Shown here: one piece after another, positions 8,892 through 16,237 of the stretch
Numbering within the stretch: the first letter of the stretch is position 1
Layout: the number at the start of each line of letters is the position of its first letter
The notes under the pieces: model-generated
Seen by the model: only the letters and a program-made list of their open reading frames with translations
What the model was told of the DNA's origin: nothing
Database searches by the model: none
Translations under genes and position numbers: made by a program
Source of the DNA: a virus
Strand: one strand, 5' to 3'
IMG/VR virus record: IMGVR_UViG_3300037847_000768
Span: 1 to 30,240 of that record
DNA: 30,240 bases

Positions 8892-10333
8892 TACATTAAT
8901 TGACTTTTCTTTGTTTTATCTAACTCTATATTAAATGTATATTGTATTAATCTATCGTTAGCCTTTGTTTTTCTTGTGTGGCTAGTATTAGTTATTGTAG
9001 TAGGTTTAATATACTTTCTCATATAACCTTGATCTGCGTCATCTGTAGATCTTTGTTCTAATACATATACATCATTACTATTAAACAACTCCTCTAACCA
9101 TATTGCTTCCTCCTCTGTTATGTAATCAGTATTTAACACTATACTTTCTGTTGTCTTATTAGCAAAGTATTTCTTACCTCCTGTATGTCCATCCGGTCTA
9201 AATCTACTAGTATTCCAAGAACCCCCTATTTGTGTATAGGATTTTCTTTCAGTATTAAATGATCTAATAGACTTTTTTGTAAAATTATAATAATCCCAAA
9301 CACCAAATTTATTCAACCAAACTAAACGTATTGTTTCAAAGTTTTTACAGTCTTCTGTTTGATTATAAAATTTATATTCTTGAGTAATAGGACTAATAGG
9401 CCCGAACGCTTGTACTGTGTAATAATCCCAGTTAGATGGTATTGTTGTACTATCCCCTCTTAAATTACCTACTCCTACCCCTGCAAATTGTAATTTAACA
9501 TTACTATCTCCCATATATCCTGCATGTCCTCCATTAGCCGCTTGTATACTTTTTGTTATTAGAGAGCCTGTTGTTGCTCCGTTATAATAGAATTGAAACT
9601 TAAGCTTTGCAACTGAAGGGTATTGTTGTCCTGCTACCCCAACTTGAAAATCAAAATCATACTGACTAAAGAATGCAAGTGTTGCGTAATCATTATCTCG
9701 TATGTATTGTGTAGTCGGCGCGTTAGTTAAAAACTTATCAGTATTTCCATTTGCTATAAAACCCGCTTTATCTAAGTTAAAACCAAAGTTGCCTGAACTA
9801 TCTAAGTTTAAAATATCTGTATCATATAATACACCATTGTATAAAACATTAACATCTGTTACTTGATCAGAAGGATATTGTTCTGTTACAGGATCTTCAA
9901 TAGTGTCAGCCGCTTCTATATTAAATTTAACTTTAAAAAATCTAACAGAATTTCTATTAGTAGAAAACTTATCTATTTGATGTATTGTGTGAGGCGTTGT
10001 ATCTGAATATTGTTGAGCGTTATAACTACTCATGAAGTTATTGTTTACATTATGTACTGTTCCTCCTAAATAATCTGGACTAACATAGTTTTGTAAAATT
10101 GGACTTAAATCAAACATTCCGTAGCCTTTTCCATTTGGTGTTACCTTAAATATCCCTACTAAGTTTTCTGAATTTGTAAGCCCACTTTGCCTGTTATGTA
10201 CAAATACTTTTGCTGTATATTTTATTTTCTGTTTATTACCACCGATTGTAGAAGAGTCATATAATGTATATATAATTTGACTAGCTGCTGGTATTAATCT
10301 ATATTTCGGTTTTTGTTCTATTATTAAACTCAT
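8891..10333 (-). CDS. Tail protein, 480 aa, function not assigned
   Basis: The product begins MSLIIEQKPKYRLIPAASQI and is beta-rich, with a C-terminal part (ITEEEAIWLEELFNSNDVYV, then KPTTITNTSHTRKTKANDR) typical of a conserved large protein found before the tail-tip protein in flavobacterial phages. It overlaps the end of the HK97-gp10-like gene by four bases and touches the next tail gene, so it is translationally coupled to both. It may be a distal tail protein or baseplate component. No enzymatic motif, signal peptide or membrane segment is visible. Confidence 0.6.
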   Translation of the reverse strand: MSLIIEQKPKYRLIPAASQIIYTLYDSSTIGGNKQKIKYTAKVFVHNRQSGLTNSENLVGIFKVTPNGKGYGMFDLSPILQNYVSPDYLGGTVHNVNNNFMSSYNAQQYSDTTPHTIHQIDKFSTNRNSVRFFKVKFNIEAADTIEDPVTEQYPSDQVTDVNVLYNGVLYDTDILNLDSSGNFGFNLDKAGFIANGNTDKFLTNAPTTQYIRDNDYATLAFFSQYDFDFQVGVAGQQYPSVAKLKFQFYYNGATTGSLITKSIQAANGGHAGYMGDSNVKLQFAGVGVGNLRGDSTTIPSNWDYYTVQAFGPISPITQEYKFYNQTEDCKNFETIRLVWLNKFGVWDYYNFTKKSIRSFNTERKSYTQIGGSWNTSRFRPDGHTGGKKYFANKTTESIVLNTDYITEEEAIWLEELFNSNDVYVLEQRSTDDADQGYMRKYIKPTTITNTSHTRKTKANDRLIQYTFNIELDKTKKSQLM

Positions 10334-10884
10334 ATCATTTTCTGTATGTTCGTTTCAATATCTTTTCCAAAGTTCTTTTCTAACTCTTGTCTAAATTTTT
10401 TATAACTCATTGATAAAGGTTTTGTGTAATAACTAGCTGCTCTTATTCCTTTTCTCTTTACACTCTCTGCTATAGCAAATCCAAGACTTTTGTCTGTAAT
10501 AAATCTACCGTCTTTACCTCTACCTTTTAATCCCTTTCTCTTTGCGTATTTTCTGAATGTTCCTGTAGCGTTTTCTAATCCTCTTAGATTACTTGTAGAT
10601 CTAAACTTAAACGGACTAGGTTTTCTATTTCCTTCAGCGTCAATATATGTTCTTCTACTTTGTGTTCCGGAAACCCCTTTAGATACATATTTTCCATGAT
10701 CATCTGCTAAAAACTCTAATGAGTACCCATCCTGTTCAGTATTTACTTTAAAACCTAATGAATTTGATAGTTTTCCGGTATCATTCCTTCGTTTTAAAAT
10801 ACTTTTAGCTTGTCGGACTATATAACCCCCGTAACTGTTTAAATACTTCTCTAAGCTCGTAAAATTTAATCCGAATAAAGCCAT
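10330..10884 (-). CDS. HK97-gp10-like tail completion protein, 184 aa
   Basis: This small basic protein has features of the HK97 gp10-like head-tail joining/tail-completion group: a helical N-terminus with VRQAKSILKRRNDTGKLSNSL, then a beta segment (YSLEFLADDHGKYVSKGVSG), a basic linker, and a C-terminal helix (MSYKKFRQELEKNFGKDI). The pattern 'tGkLsnSl ... D.hgkYv.kGvsG' is the most telling. It sits between small structural genes and large tail genes, as expected for a neck protein. The assignment is by pattern memory. Confidence 0.6.
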   Translation of the reverse strand: MALFGLNFTSLEKYLNSYGGYIVRQAKSILKRRNDTGKLSNSLGFKVNTEQDGYSLEFLADDHGKYVSKGVSGTQSRRTYIDAEGNRKPSPFKFRSTSNLRGLENATGTFRKYAKRKGLKGRGKDGRFITDKSLGFAIAESVKRKGIRAASYYTKPLSMSYKKFRQELEKNFGKDIETNIQKMI

Positions 10885-11339
10885 TATACGCTAGCTATAA
10901 ATAATTCTACTTGTACATCTGTTGTAGACACTGGTTGTACTTCTATAGCAGACATATCATTTGTCATACTAGCCATTGCCGGGTCTCCATCAGCTTCTGC
11001 TACTGCTACATTTTCTCCATGATAGAGTAAATGAGACGCTCCAGGAGTAAGTCTAACTTGATAGTTAGTAGAACTTGTAGTAATTATACCTACTATTAAT
11101 TCCTGATCTGTGCTAAGGTTAGATACTCTGATATACCTTACATCATTTAAATCAATAGCACTTTCACTACCATGATTAGATGTAGCAAATTCTGCTATTG
11201 TTGTAATGTTAGAATGTGCTGCTGTTAGTGTTCTTTCTAAGGTATTGTTTATACCTGTTGTTGTAAGTGTATTTGTTGATCCCCTGTCGGAACCGTTAAT
11301 AATTACACTCTCTGTGATTGTTGTCGTTAAATCTGCCAT
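10884..11339 (-). CDS. Small structural protein, 151 aa
   Basis: The Thr/Ser/Asn-rich beta protein begins MADLTTTITESVIINGSDRG. It contains VRYIRVSNLSTDQELIVGI, a strand pattern common in small virion proteins of marine phages (decoration, fibre-base or tail accessory proteins). It lies between the 116-aa conserved phage protein and the gp10-like gene in an unbroken late block, so a virion role is likely. No cysteines and no transmembrane segment. A specific function cannot be given. Confidence 0.55.
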   Translation of the reverse strand: MADLTTTITESVIINGSDRGSTNTLTTTGINNTLERTLTAAHSNITTIAEFATSNHGSESAIDLNDVRYIRVSNLSTDQELIVGIITTSSTNYQVRLTPGASHLLYHGENVAVAEADGDPAMASMTNDMSAIEVQPVSTTDVQVELFIASV

Positions 11340-11340
11340 T

Positions 11341-11691
11341 TTATTTTTTATCTATTTGTTTTAATTTACTTATTGCCCAGTTAATACCACTTGAACCACC
11401 CCAAGCATCCCACATCAAACCACCACAACCTTCTGAGTATGGAACATCTTTATTTTGTTGGTGTCTTTTGAATGAAGCCATGCGAGCGATTGTATCTCTT
11501 GAGATGTTTTCGCGTCTTGCTAACTGGCCTGCTCGCGTCCACCCCACACGAGTTCCACAAGATGTTCCGTTCTCCTCTTTCCACTTTATAGCACGTTTTG
11601 CGTTATTTGTTGCTGATTGTGGGTAGTCATTGTAGCTTTCTAAATCTATACTTATTTTGTCAAGTTTTTCTAATATTTCGTTATAGTCCAT
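11341..11691 (-). CDS. Stand-alone conserved phage domain of unknown function, 116 aa
   Basis: After a short helix the protein shows a pattern I recognise from many phage structural polyproteins: YPQSATNNAKRAIKWKEENG, then SCGTRVGWTRAGQLARRE, SRDTIARMASFKRH and a C-terminal GCGGLMWDAWGGSSG. In other phages this domain is often attached to the protease/portal or another head protein. Here it is a separate gene between the tail-terminator-like gene and a small structural gene. The conserved Cys, Arg and Trp positions suggest a compact fold. Its role is unknown to me. Confidence 0.65.
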   Translation of the reverse strand: MDYNEILEKLDKISIDLESYNDYPQSATNNAKRAIKWKEENGTSCGTRVGWTRAGQLARRENISRDTIARMASFKRHQQNKDVPYSEGCGGLMWDAWGGSSGINWAISKLKQIDKK

Positions 11692-11736
11692 AAGTTATTT
11701 TTGGTGGTATTAATTGTATTGTTAATTTTCCTATTT

Positions 11737-12246
11737 TTATTTTACACATATTGTTGTATTGTCTATTGGTATATTACAACTATTTAATTCATTCTCTACT
11801 ATTACTCCTAAATCCATTACCCAACCTGCAACAGCATTGTCAAATCTTTCTGTGAATGGTTCACATGTAAAGTCGTTATCTATAAAATATCTAGGTTCTT
11901 CTCCTGAAGCTGCGTCATAATGATATAAAATTTCTCCTCTTTTTAATAAAGCTATAATATCGTTTTGTATTTCTAAACAATCACTTAATACTTCTTGTTC
12001 GTTACTATTATCTTCATTGACTAAGTCCATTACAAATAACTGAAAGTTAAATTGTCTTTGTCCTTGTGATATTCCAACTGATACAGGATTAATATGCAAC
12101 AAAGGAAATAAAGTATTTTTATCTAAATCAATATCCCATAAATCCCCTGTAGTAGTTGTGTTAATCTGTAAGTGTTGATTGCCTAAACAAACTAATGTAT
12201 CTACTACATTGTTATATGTCTTATATCTTATACTGTCTACGCTCAT
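11737..12246 (-). CDS. Tail terminator / tail completion-like protein, 169 aa
   Basis: The protein has the alpha/beta layout of small tail-completion proteins: an N-terminal helix (YKTYNNVVDTLVCLGNQHLQ), central strands (QRQFNFQLFVMDLVNED), a helix (SDCLEIQNDIIALLKRG) and a final strand pair (GWVMDLGVIVENELNSCNIP). It follows the tail-chaperone gene and its frameshift extension, overlapping the extension's 3' end. That position before neck and tail genes fits. The assignment rests on secondary-structure pattern and context. Confidence 0.55.
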   Translation of the reverse strand: MSVDSIRYKTYNNVVDTLVCLGNQHLQINTTTTGDLWDIDLDKNTLFPLLHINPVSVGISQGQRQFNFQLFVMDLVNEDNSNEQEVLSDCLEIQNDIIALLKRGEILYHYDAASGEEPRYFIDNDFTCEPFTERFDNAVAGWVMDLGVIVENELNSCNIPIDNTTICVK

Positions 12247-12478
12247 CTTCTATTTTTTGGTTATAATCCTGTTTGTAAGCTAAAAATGTAAATACCTCAT
12301 ACACAGGTTGTTTTGTTATTTTATTTATATTTAATATATTTTCATTTGCTAACATGTAGATTGTATTATACCAACCCCATTTACTTTCTATTGTTTCTCC
12401 AAACTTTGTTTCTCCTTCATTATCAGATCCTTCAAACACTTGTTTGAATGTATCAAAAGTTCTCTCTCTAAATTGTAA
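12221..12478 (-). CDS. -1 frame extension of the tail-chaperone-like gene (85 codons)
   Basis: In the -1 frame, codons are open from the T9 tract (12477-12485) to the stop at 12221. The product starts LQFRERTFDTFKQVFEGSDN and continues with a Trp-rich part (SKWGWYNTIYMLANENIL) and EVFTFLAYKQDYNQKIEDER. This composition matches the small helical T-type extensions that follow tail chaperones in flavobacterial phages. It has no convincing own start: the first usable codon is GTG at 12439 and would discard 13 plausible helix residues. I therefore read it as the frameshifted tail of the gene starting at 13011, giving a fusion of about 263 residues. A sequencing or natural indel in the homopolymer is the alternative. 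Confidence 0.65.
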   Translation of the reverse strand, partial: LQFRERTFDTFKQVFEGSDNEGETKFGETIESKWGWYNTIYMLANENILNINKITKQPVYEVFTFLAYKQDYNQKIEDERRQYKI

Positions 12479-13011
12479 AAAAAAACGCTAGCTGCATGTA
12501 CTTCTTTAACTGTTAGTTTCTTCTTAAATAAATTAGCTCTTTCTCTATCCGGTTTATACTCCTCTATTCTATACTTGTCTTTTAGTCTATTTGTTATCGG
12601 TCTATATAAAACAGACATAATCAAATGAAGGTTCTCGTCAATATCTTTCATATAAGTTTCCAAATCTACAAACTCTCCAAGTGTCATGTCTTCTAATTTA
12701 GGATGAAAACCATACTCAACATTATCTATTTCTACAATATGTTGTAATTCATCTTCCGGTTCTGTTTCTAAAAACTTTGTAAGATGTTGTCCTAGTTTTC
12801 CTATACTATTCAAATCTAACACATATAAATCTCTTTTAGGTATATCACTAATAGCGGATACAATTCGTAATACTTTCTCAATATCACTTACTTTAGCTTC
12901 ATCTTTTAATACCTTGTTAATTCTTTGGTATCTTCCAAGTGTTAATTCATCCCAGTGTTCCGGAATACTAAATTTAAATACTTTCTTACCTTTTGTAAGT
13001 TTTACATCCAT
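12388..13011 (-). CDS. Tail assembly chaperone-like protein (G-type frame), 207 aa
   Basis: Conserved flavobacterial phage protein with the core pattern FSIPEHWDELTLGRYQRI, then LGQHLTKFLETEPED, VEYGFHPKLEDMTLGEFVDL and a C-terminal helix DRERANLFKKKL. I assign it to the tail assembly chaperone group because a slippery T9 tract near its end (codons 176-179) leads in the -1 frame into an 85-codon extension, as in G/GT genes. In frame 0 it continues for 29 residues after the tract, rich in Lys and Leu and without the look of a conserved end. The start abuts the repeated 17-bp motif. Unlike in lambda it is far (about 7 kb) from the tape measure gene. Confidence 0.65.
   Translation of the reverse strand: MDVKLTKGKKVFKFSIPEHWDELTLGRYQRINKVLKDEAKVSDIEKVLRIVSAISDIPKRDLYVLDLNSIGKLGQHLTKFLETEPEDELQHIVEIDNVEYGFHPKLEDMTLGEFVDLETYMKDIDENLHLIMSVLYRPITNRLKDKYRIEEYKPDRERANLFKKKLTVKEVHAASVFFYNLERELLIHSNKCLKDLIMKEKQSLEKQ
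12477..12486 (-). promoter_or_regulatory. Slippery GTTTTTTTTT tract, candidate -1 frameshift site
   Basis: Zero-frame codons read GTT TTT TTT TAC, containing the classic heptamer T TTT TTT. A one-base backward slip puts ribosomes into an open frame of 85 codons. Transcriptional slippage on T9 would have the same effect. Confidence 0.65.
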
Positions 13012-13026
13012 AATATATAAAGGGTA
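13010..13026 (-). repeat. 17-bp start-site motif, copy 3
   Basis: Minus-strand TACCCTTTATATATTAT, 16 of 17 bases as in copies 1 and 2. It runs directly into the ATG at 13011 of the chaperone-like gene, in the same register as copies 1 and 4. Confidence 0.6.
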
Positions 13027-13041
13027 TTTGTTAATAATCGT

Positions 13042-14358
13042 TTATTGAACAAAATACTTACCAAAATTAGCATCTATCTCATAATACATTCTCATCATTA
13101 TAGCGTCTGCATAATCTGGAGAACGACCTAAAATACTTTTAGTTACGTCTTTTGGTATTATCTGTAATTTGTTATCTTTATCCATGTCTTTAGATCTTAC
13201 CTGTTCTAATTCTTCTATGATAAAATTTTTCTGTGTTATATCGTTTGTTTCAATTCCGATCTGACCTTTATTAATCATGTCGGCTAATTTATAATAACAT
13301 TGTGTTTTTATGTTCTGATAATTTTCTTTGTTTAATGGACGCCCGTTATTCTGAAAACCTTTACACCTTAATATATCAACTGCACCTCCACCAACTCCAT
13401 CCTCATCTAAAATTATATTACTTAGTCTTACACCTTCGTTCTGTTGTATTCTTTTAATTTCGTTTGTAATATCAGTTATGGAGGATTTACCGTAAGTTAT
13501 AATCTTTTTAATAGTTAATCCTTCCCAGTACATTATAACTGTCTTATCAGTTCCAAAACGTGCAACATCACAAGTAATGTATTTATCTCCCTCTAATCCT
13601 TTTTGTGAAAATAGATTAATTATAGCATCATAATTACACAAGTTATCTTCTCCTGCATTGTATTCCCAATTACCAAATAACAACCTTTGTTTAGATATTT
13701 CGTCTAATTTGTCTAATTGTCCTTTATAGTGAACTGAAATGTATGGGTTGTCATCAACTAGACTTTGTATAAACTTTTTATGTGGTTCTATTTTACCTTC
13801 TTTTGACGGTCGATAGTATTGTGTATATGTCCAGTTCTTTGATGGATTGCAAGTCAATAACAGTTTAGGAATTAATCCGTATGTATCTAACTTGTATCTA
13901 ATTCTTGAATTTACAATGTTCTTTGCTTTCTCTGTTATTTGATTAGCCTCGTCAATAAATGCTCCTGTAATTTCCAAACTACCCAAACTGTCGTAGTTAG
14001 GATCTGCGGGATAATGAAACAGGTCTTTTAACATTATCTCACTATCATTGTAGAATTTAATTATATTACTACTCGCATTAAAATTAAAATGTTTTCCTGC
14101 TATTATATTCCATTGACTACTAACCTCAAAAAATGTGTTTAATGTTGTTTTCTTCAAGTTATCCAACTTACTTCTACCCATTAAATATCTTGTTCCTGGA
14201 TATTTTAAACACATTATTATTACCCAAGCACACCCTATGAAACTTTTACCTCCTCCAGCTGCTCCTCCAAAAAGTATGTCGTTAGTTGTATTATCAAATA
14301 AATATTTTATTGCTCGTTTTTGTGTATTAGTAAAACTCGGACTAATATTCAATTCCAT
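13042..14358 (-). CDS. terL: Terminase large subunit, 438 aa
   Basis: The DNA-packaging motor ATPase and nuclease. N-terminal ATPase: Walker A GGAAGGGKS (31-39), Walker B TGAFIDEA (131-138), and the coupling-type motif LLLTCNPSKNW (166-176). C-terminal nuclease: ITCDVARFGTDKTVI with D264, a second acidic stretch ILDEDGVGGGAVD in the middle of the domain, and SPDYADAIMM near the end. The length is normal for the family. It overlaps the small-subunit gene by 17 bp and is followed by the chaperone-like gene. The portal gene, often next in line, is about 15 kb away on the linear map. Confidence 0.95.
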   Translation of the reverse strand: MELNISPSFTNTQKRAIKYLFDNTTNDILFGGAAGGGKSFIGCAWVIIMCLKYPGTRYLMGRSKLDNLKKTTLNTFFEVSSQWNIIAGKHFNFNASSNIIKFYNDSEIMLKDLFHYPADPNYDSLGSLEITGAFIDEANQITEKAKNIVNSRIRYKLDTYGLIPKLLLTCNPSKNWTYTQYYRPSKEGKIEPHKKFIQSLVDDNPYISVHYKGQLDKLDEISKQRLLFGNWEYNAGEDNLCNYDAIINLFSQKGLEGDKYITCDVARFGTDKTVIMYWEGLTIKKIITYGKSSITDITNEIKRIQQNEGVRLSNIILDEDGVGGGAVDILRCKGFQNNGRPLNKENYQNIKTQCYYKLADMINKGQIGIETNDITQKNFIIEELEQVRSKDMDKDNKLQIIPKDVTKSILGRSPDYADAIMMRMYYEIDANFGKYFVQ

Positions 14359-14689
14359 CTATATTGATGTTTATTTTTATAGGTTCTTCTCCAGTAGTAA
14401 TATCTAATTTGTTTTGTTCATTCCAACCTAATCTTGTCTTAGCTGCATGTATTACAACTGAAGGTATCTTATCGCTAACACATTCATAATACTTTGACTT
14501 GATAAAATCTTTTTGTATGTTATCAATTTCTTGCACCTGTCTAGCAAACTCCTCATCTTCTTTCAACCACTTATAATAGTTTGTCCTGGATAGATCTGTA
14601 TTTTTTAAAGCAGTTGTAATAACTCCTAAACTTGACTCTAAAGCCTTTAGTAATCTTTTTTTGTTAATCTTTGTTCTATTTTGCTCCAT
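14342..14689 (-). CDS. terS: Terminase small subunit, 115 aa
   Basis: DNA-recognition subunit of the terminase, immediately before terL. The N-terminal half contains a helix-turn-helix-like region (LGVITTALKNTDLSRTNYYK, then WLKEDEEFARQ), followed by a helix (IQKDFIKSKYYECV) and a C-terminal segment with IHAAKTRLGWNEQNK, the usual small-terminase ending pattern. I chose ATG at 14689 (MEQNRTKINKK), which has the TATAAA start context. The frame stays open to an ATG at 14731, but the extra 14 codons lie in or next to the tRNA-like element. Confidence 0.85.
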   Translation of the reverse strand: MEQNRTKINKKRLLKALESSLGVITTALKNTDLSRTNYYKWLKEDEEFARQVQEIDNIQKDFIKSKYYECVSDKIPSVVIHAAKTRLGWNEQNKLDITTGEEPIKININIDGIEY

Positions 14690-14705
14690 TTTATAAAAAA
14701 ATTTG

Positions 14706-14777
14706 AGCGTCAAGGTGGAGTCGAACCCCATCTTCTCACTGGATTGTGAGACGCTTTAACCGTTAAGCTATTGACGC
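14706..14777 (-). tRNA. tRNA-like element, isotype not assignable
   Basis: The 72-nt minus-strand sequence folds as a cloverleaf: a perfect 7-bp acceptor GCGTCAA/TTGACGC, T8-A9, D-arm GCTT/AAGC with GG in an 8-nt loop, and an anticodon-position hairpin TCTCA/TGAGA. The T-loop TTCGACT is normal. Odd points: the anticodon loop is 8 nt (CAATCCAG), or 6 nt if a sixth pair forms, so no anticodon can be read; two of five T-stem pairs are mismatched; and CCA is not encoded. It overlaps the 3' end of the mom-like gene, whose TAG stop supplies positions 8-10. It may be a degenerate tRNA or a tRNA-shaped RNA processing element between mom and terS. Confidence 0.6.
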
Positions 14778-15412
14778 TTATTTCCTAAATACATACCCGC
14801 TCCTTTTTCTTTAATTGTCGAGTATGGTAGATTTTCTACATTTAATTTACTTTTTTTGTCTATCAAATAAATATACCTCAATTGATAACCTTTTAACTTT
14901 TCAGCTCCAGTAAAATCTTTTTTACTAGTTCCATGTTTTGCAATTGTTTCTCCACTTGGTAATTTATATATTGTTGAATTTTTATTTATACCTGTTAGAT
15001 AAAATCCAGACGCTCTGTATATTGTTCCGTCTCCACATTGTGTTCCGTCTGCAAAACTTAGTATCCATTTTATTTGTGGTGCATTTTTTTTTATTAATTT
15101 TATACTTACACTTATACACCTACTTTCACTGTTCTTTGGTAATAATGAACTAAACCCCATCCTGTTTAACTCTAACATTTCATTCCACTTTGCGTTCATT
15201 CCTTTATTACTTGTCTCAACAAAATTTAAAATATTTCTTTTATCAATAGGATTTCCGTAAGACATAACTCCTCCAAGCTTATTATCTAAAAAACAACCAA
15301 AATGTAAAATTGAATTATTTACAACTTTACCACTATAGTGATGTTGTTTAATAAATTCGTTTGCTATTGTTGAATTTATAACTTTTACTTTTATTTCCTT
15401 TGCTCTACCCAC
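14768..15412 (-). CDS. mom: Mom-like DNA adenine modification protein, 214 aa
   Basis: Resembles phage Mu Mom, the GNAT-like enzyme that modifies adenine in DNA and protects it from restriction. In this protein HHYSG (24-28) would correspond to the Mu His-Tyr pair, SESR (R98) to its essential Arg, FADG (D122) to its Asp and TIYRASGF (Y132) to its Tyr. The D-to-Y spacing of 10 is as I remember it for Mu Mom. Other family patterns are LGGVMSYGNP, ELNRMGF and CGDGTIYRASGF. The gene overlaps the ParB-like gene by 22 bp and precedes the terminase genes, so it is probably expressed before packaging. The chemistry of the modification here is not known; Mu-type carbamoylmethyl adenine is an inference. 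Confidence 0.8.
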   Translation of the reverse strand: MGRAKEIKVKVINSTIANEFIKQHHYSGKVVNNSILHFGCFLDNKLGGVMSYGNPIDKRNILNFVETSNKGMNAKWNEMLELNRMGFSSLLPKNSESRCISVSIKLIKKNAPQIKWILSFADGTQCGDGTIYRASGFYLTGINKNSTIYKLPSGETIAKHGTSKKDFTGAEKLKGYQLRYIYLIDKKSKLNVENLPYSTIKEKGAGMYLGNKRQ

Positions 15413-15984
15413 TCTTTTACTATTTCATAAATTGCATTACCGTTCATATTCTCGTTACCAAATGTTTCGTCAAATATATTACTTTTTGCCGACTTTATAA
15501 ATTTAATTTGTTCTTTTATAAATTCAACTTGTTGATCAGCTAAAGTAAAAGTCATTTGTTGATACGGTTCTTTCTCATTTTCTGGTAAACTAAAATCGTC
15601 TGAAACTTCAATGTCATCTATGTTTTGCCAAACATCAAGTCCCCACTCAACTAAATCATTACTGTTCCATTCATTTGCTAATAAATTCCACTCCCATTCT
15701 CCAAAACCTACGTTGTCCTTTACAATAAATTCATCTTTTTGTTTTTGTGTTAATCCTTCCGCTATATCTATCCACACTTCTTTTAATCCAGCTTCTTTAC
15801 TAGCTTTTAATCTCATATTCCCTCCAAGAACTATCATGTTTTCATCAACGACTATCGGACGTAGTTTTAACATTTCAGGAAACTCTTTTATAGACTTAAC
15901 TAATTTATTAAACTTATCATTCTTAATTACTCTAGGATTTTTTGGATTAGATTTTATATTGTTTAACTTAACTAGTTTTCTCAT
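15391..15984 (-). CDS. ParB/sulfiredoxin-like domain protein, 197 aa
   Basis: N-terminal ParB-like domain: LNNIKSNPKNPRVIKNDKF (7-25), LVKSIKEFP, LRPIVVDENMIVLGGNMRLKA (41-61, the family's G-G-x-x-R core), then a linker with GFGEWEWNLLANEWN and LVEWGLDVW. In many phages this same N-terminal part is fused to a DNA methyltransferase domain. Here it instead ends with a separate segment (MTFTLADQQVEFIKEQI, GNENMNGNAIYEI) and overlaps a Mom-like gene. I infer a partner of DNA modification, perhaps DNA binding or nucleotide-dependent recruitment. It is not a typical partition ParB: no HTH domain and no ParA nearby. The start abuts motif copy 4. Confidence 0.8.
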   Translation of the reverse strand: MRKLVKLNNIKSNPKNPRVIKNDKFNKLVKSIKEFPEMLKLRPIVVDENMIVLGGNMRLKASKEAGLKEVWIDIAEGLTQKQKDEFIVKDNVGFGEWEWNLLANEWNSNDLVEWGLDVWQNIDDIEVSDDFSLPENEKEPYQQMTFTLADQQVEFIKEQIKFIKSAKSNIFDETFGNENMNGNAIYEIVKEWVEQRK

Positions 15985-15999
15985 AATATATAAAGGATT
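15983..15999 (-). repeat. 17-bp start-site motif, copy 4 (diverged)
   Basis: Minus-strand AATCCTTTATATATTAT, 15 of 17 bases as in copy 3. It runs into the ATG at 15984 of the ParB-like gene in the same register as copies 1 and 3. Confidence 0.5.
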
Positions 16000-16009
16000 T
16001 TTTAATTAA

Positions 16010-16237
16010 TTATTTTTCTACATTGTTGTGTTTGAAGTCGTTCCACAATTTATCCCCGTTCATGTGTTCCTCATTTCTTTTAATTTCCGGAAGTCCTTTG
16101 TATTCTTCTGTTCTTACTTGTTCCATATAAGTTTGACAACAAATAGCGTCTTTACAAACTAACTTAGATCCTACCGCTGTAAATTTTACTTTATATATAT
16201 CTCTAGTATTGCCGCATATATTACAAATAAACTTCAC
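16010..16237 (-). CDS. Small zinc-ribbon-like protein, 75 aa
   Basis: The GTG at 16237 is chosen as start because it overlaps the upstream stop as GTGA and directly precedes the Cys motif. The product begins (V/M)KFICNICGNTRDI and contains CKDAICCQTYMEQ, so a CxxC and a CxxxxCC set could bind zinc. The C-terminal part LPEIKRNEEHMNGDKLWNDF resembles small phage proteins found near replication and packaging genes in flavobacterial phages. Last gene of the early/middle block, 25 bp before the ParB-like gene. Confidence 0.65.
   Translation of the reverse strand: MKFICNICGNTRDIYKVKFTAVGSKLVCKDAICCQTYMEQVRTEEYKGLPEIKRNEEHMNGDKLWNDFKHNNVEK

Noticed and set aside
12221-12439. Independent 72-aa gene starting with GTG
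   Set aside because: The frame stays open upstream to the T9 tract with plausible helix residues, so a frameshift extension is the better reading.
14690-14731. Earlier ATG for the small terminase gene
   Set aside because: It lies inside the tRNA-like element and adds residues unlike small terminases; ATG at 14689 has the normal start context.
15391-15984. Plasmid-type ParB partition protein acting at the parS-like site
   Set aside because: The protein lacks the HTH DNA-binding domain of partition ParB and there is no ParA-like ATPase; it fits modification-associated ParB-like proteins better.
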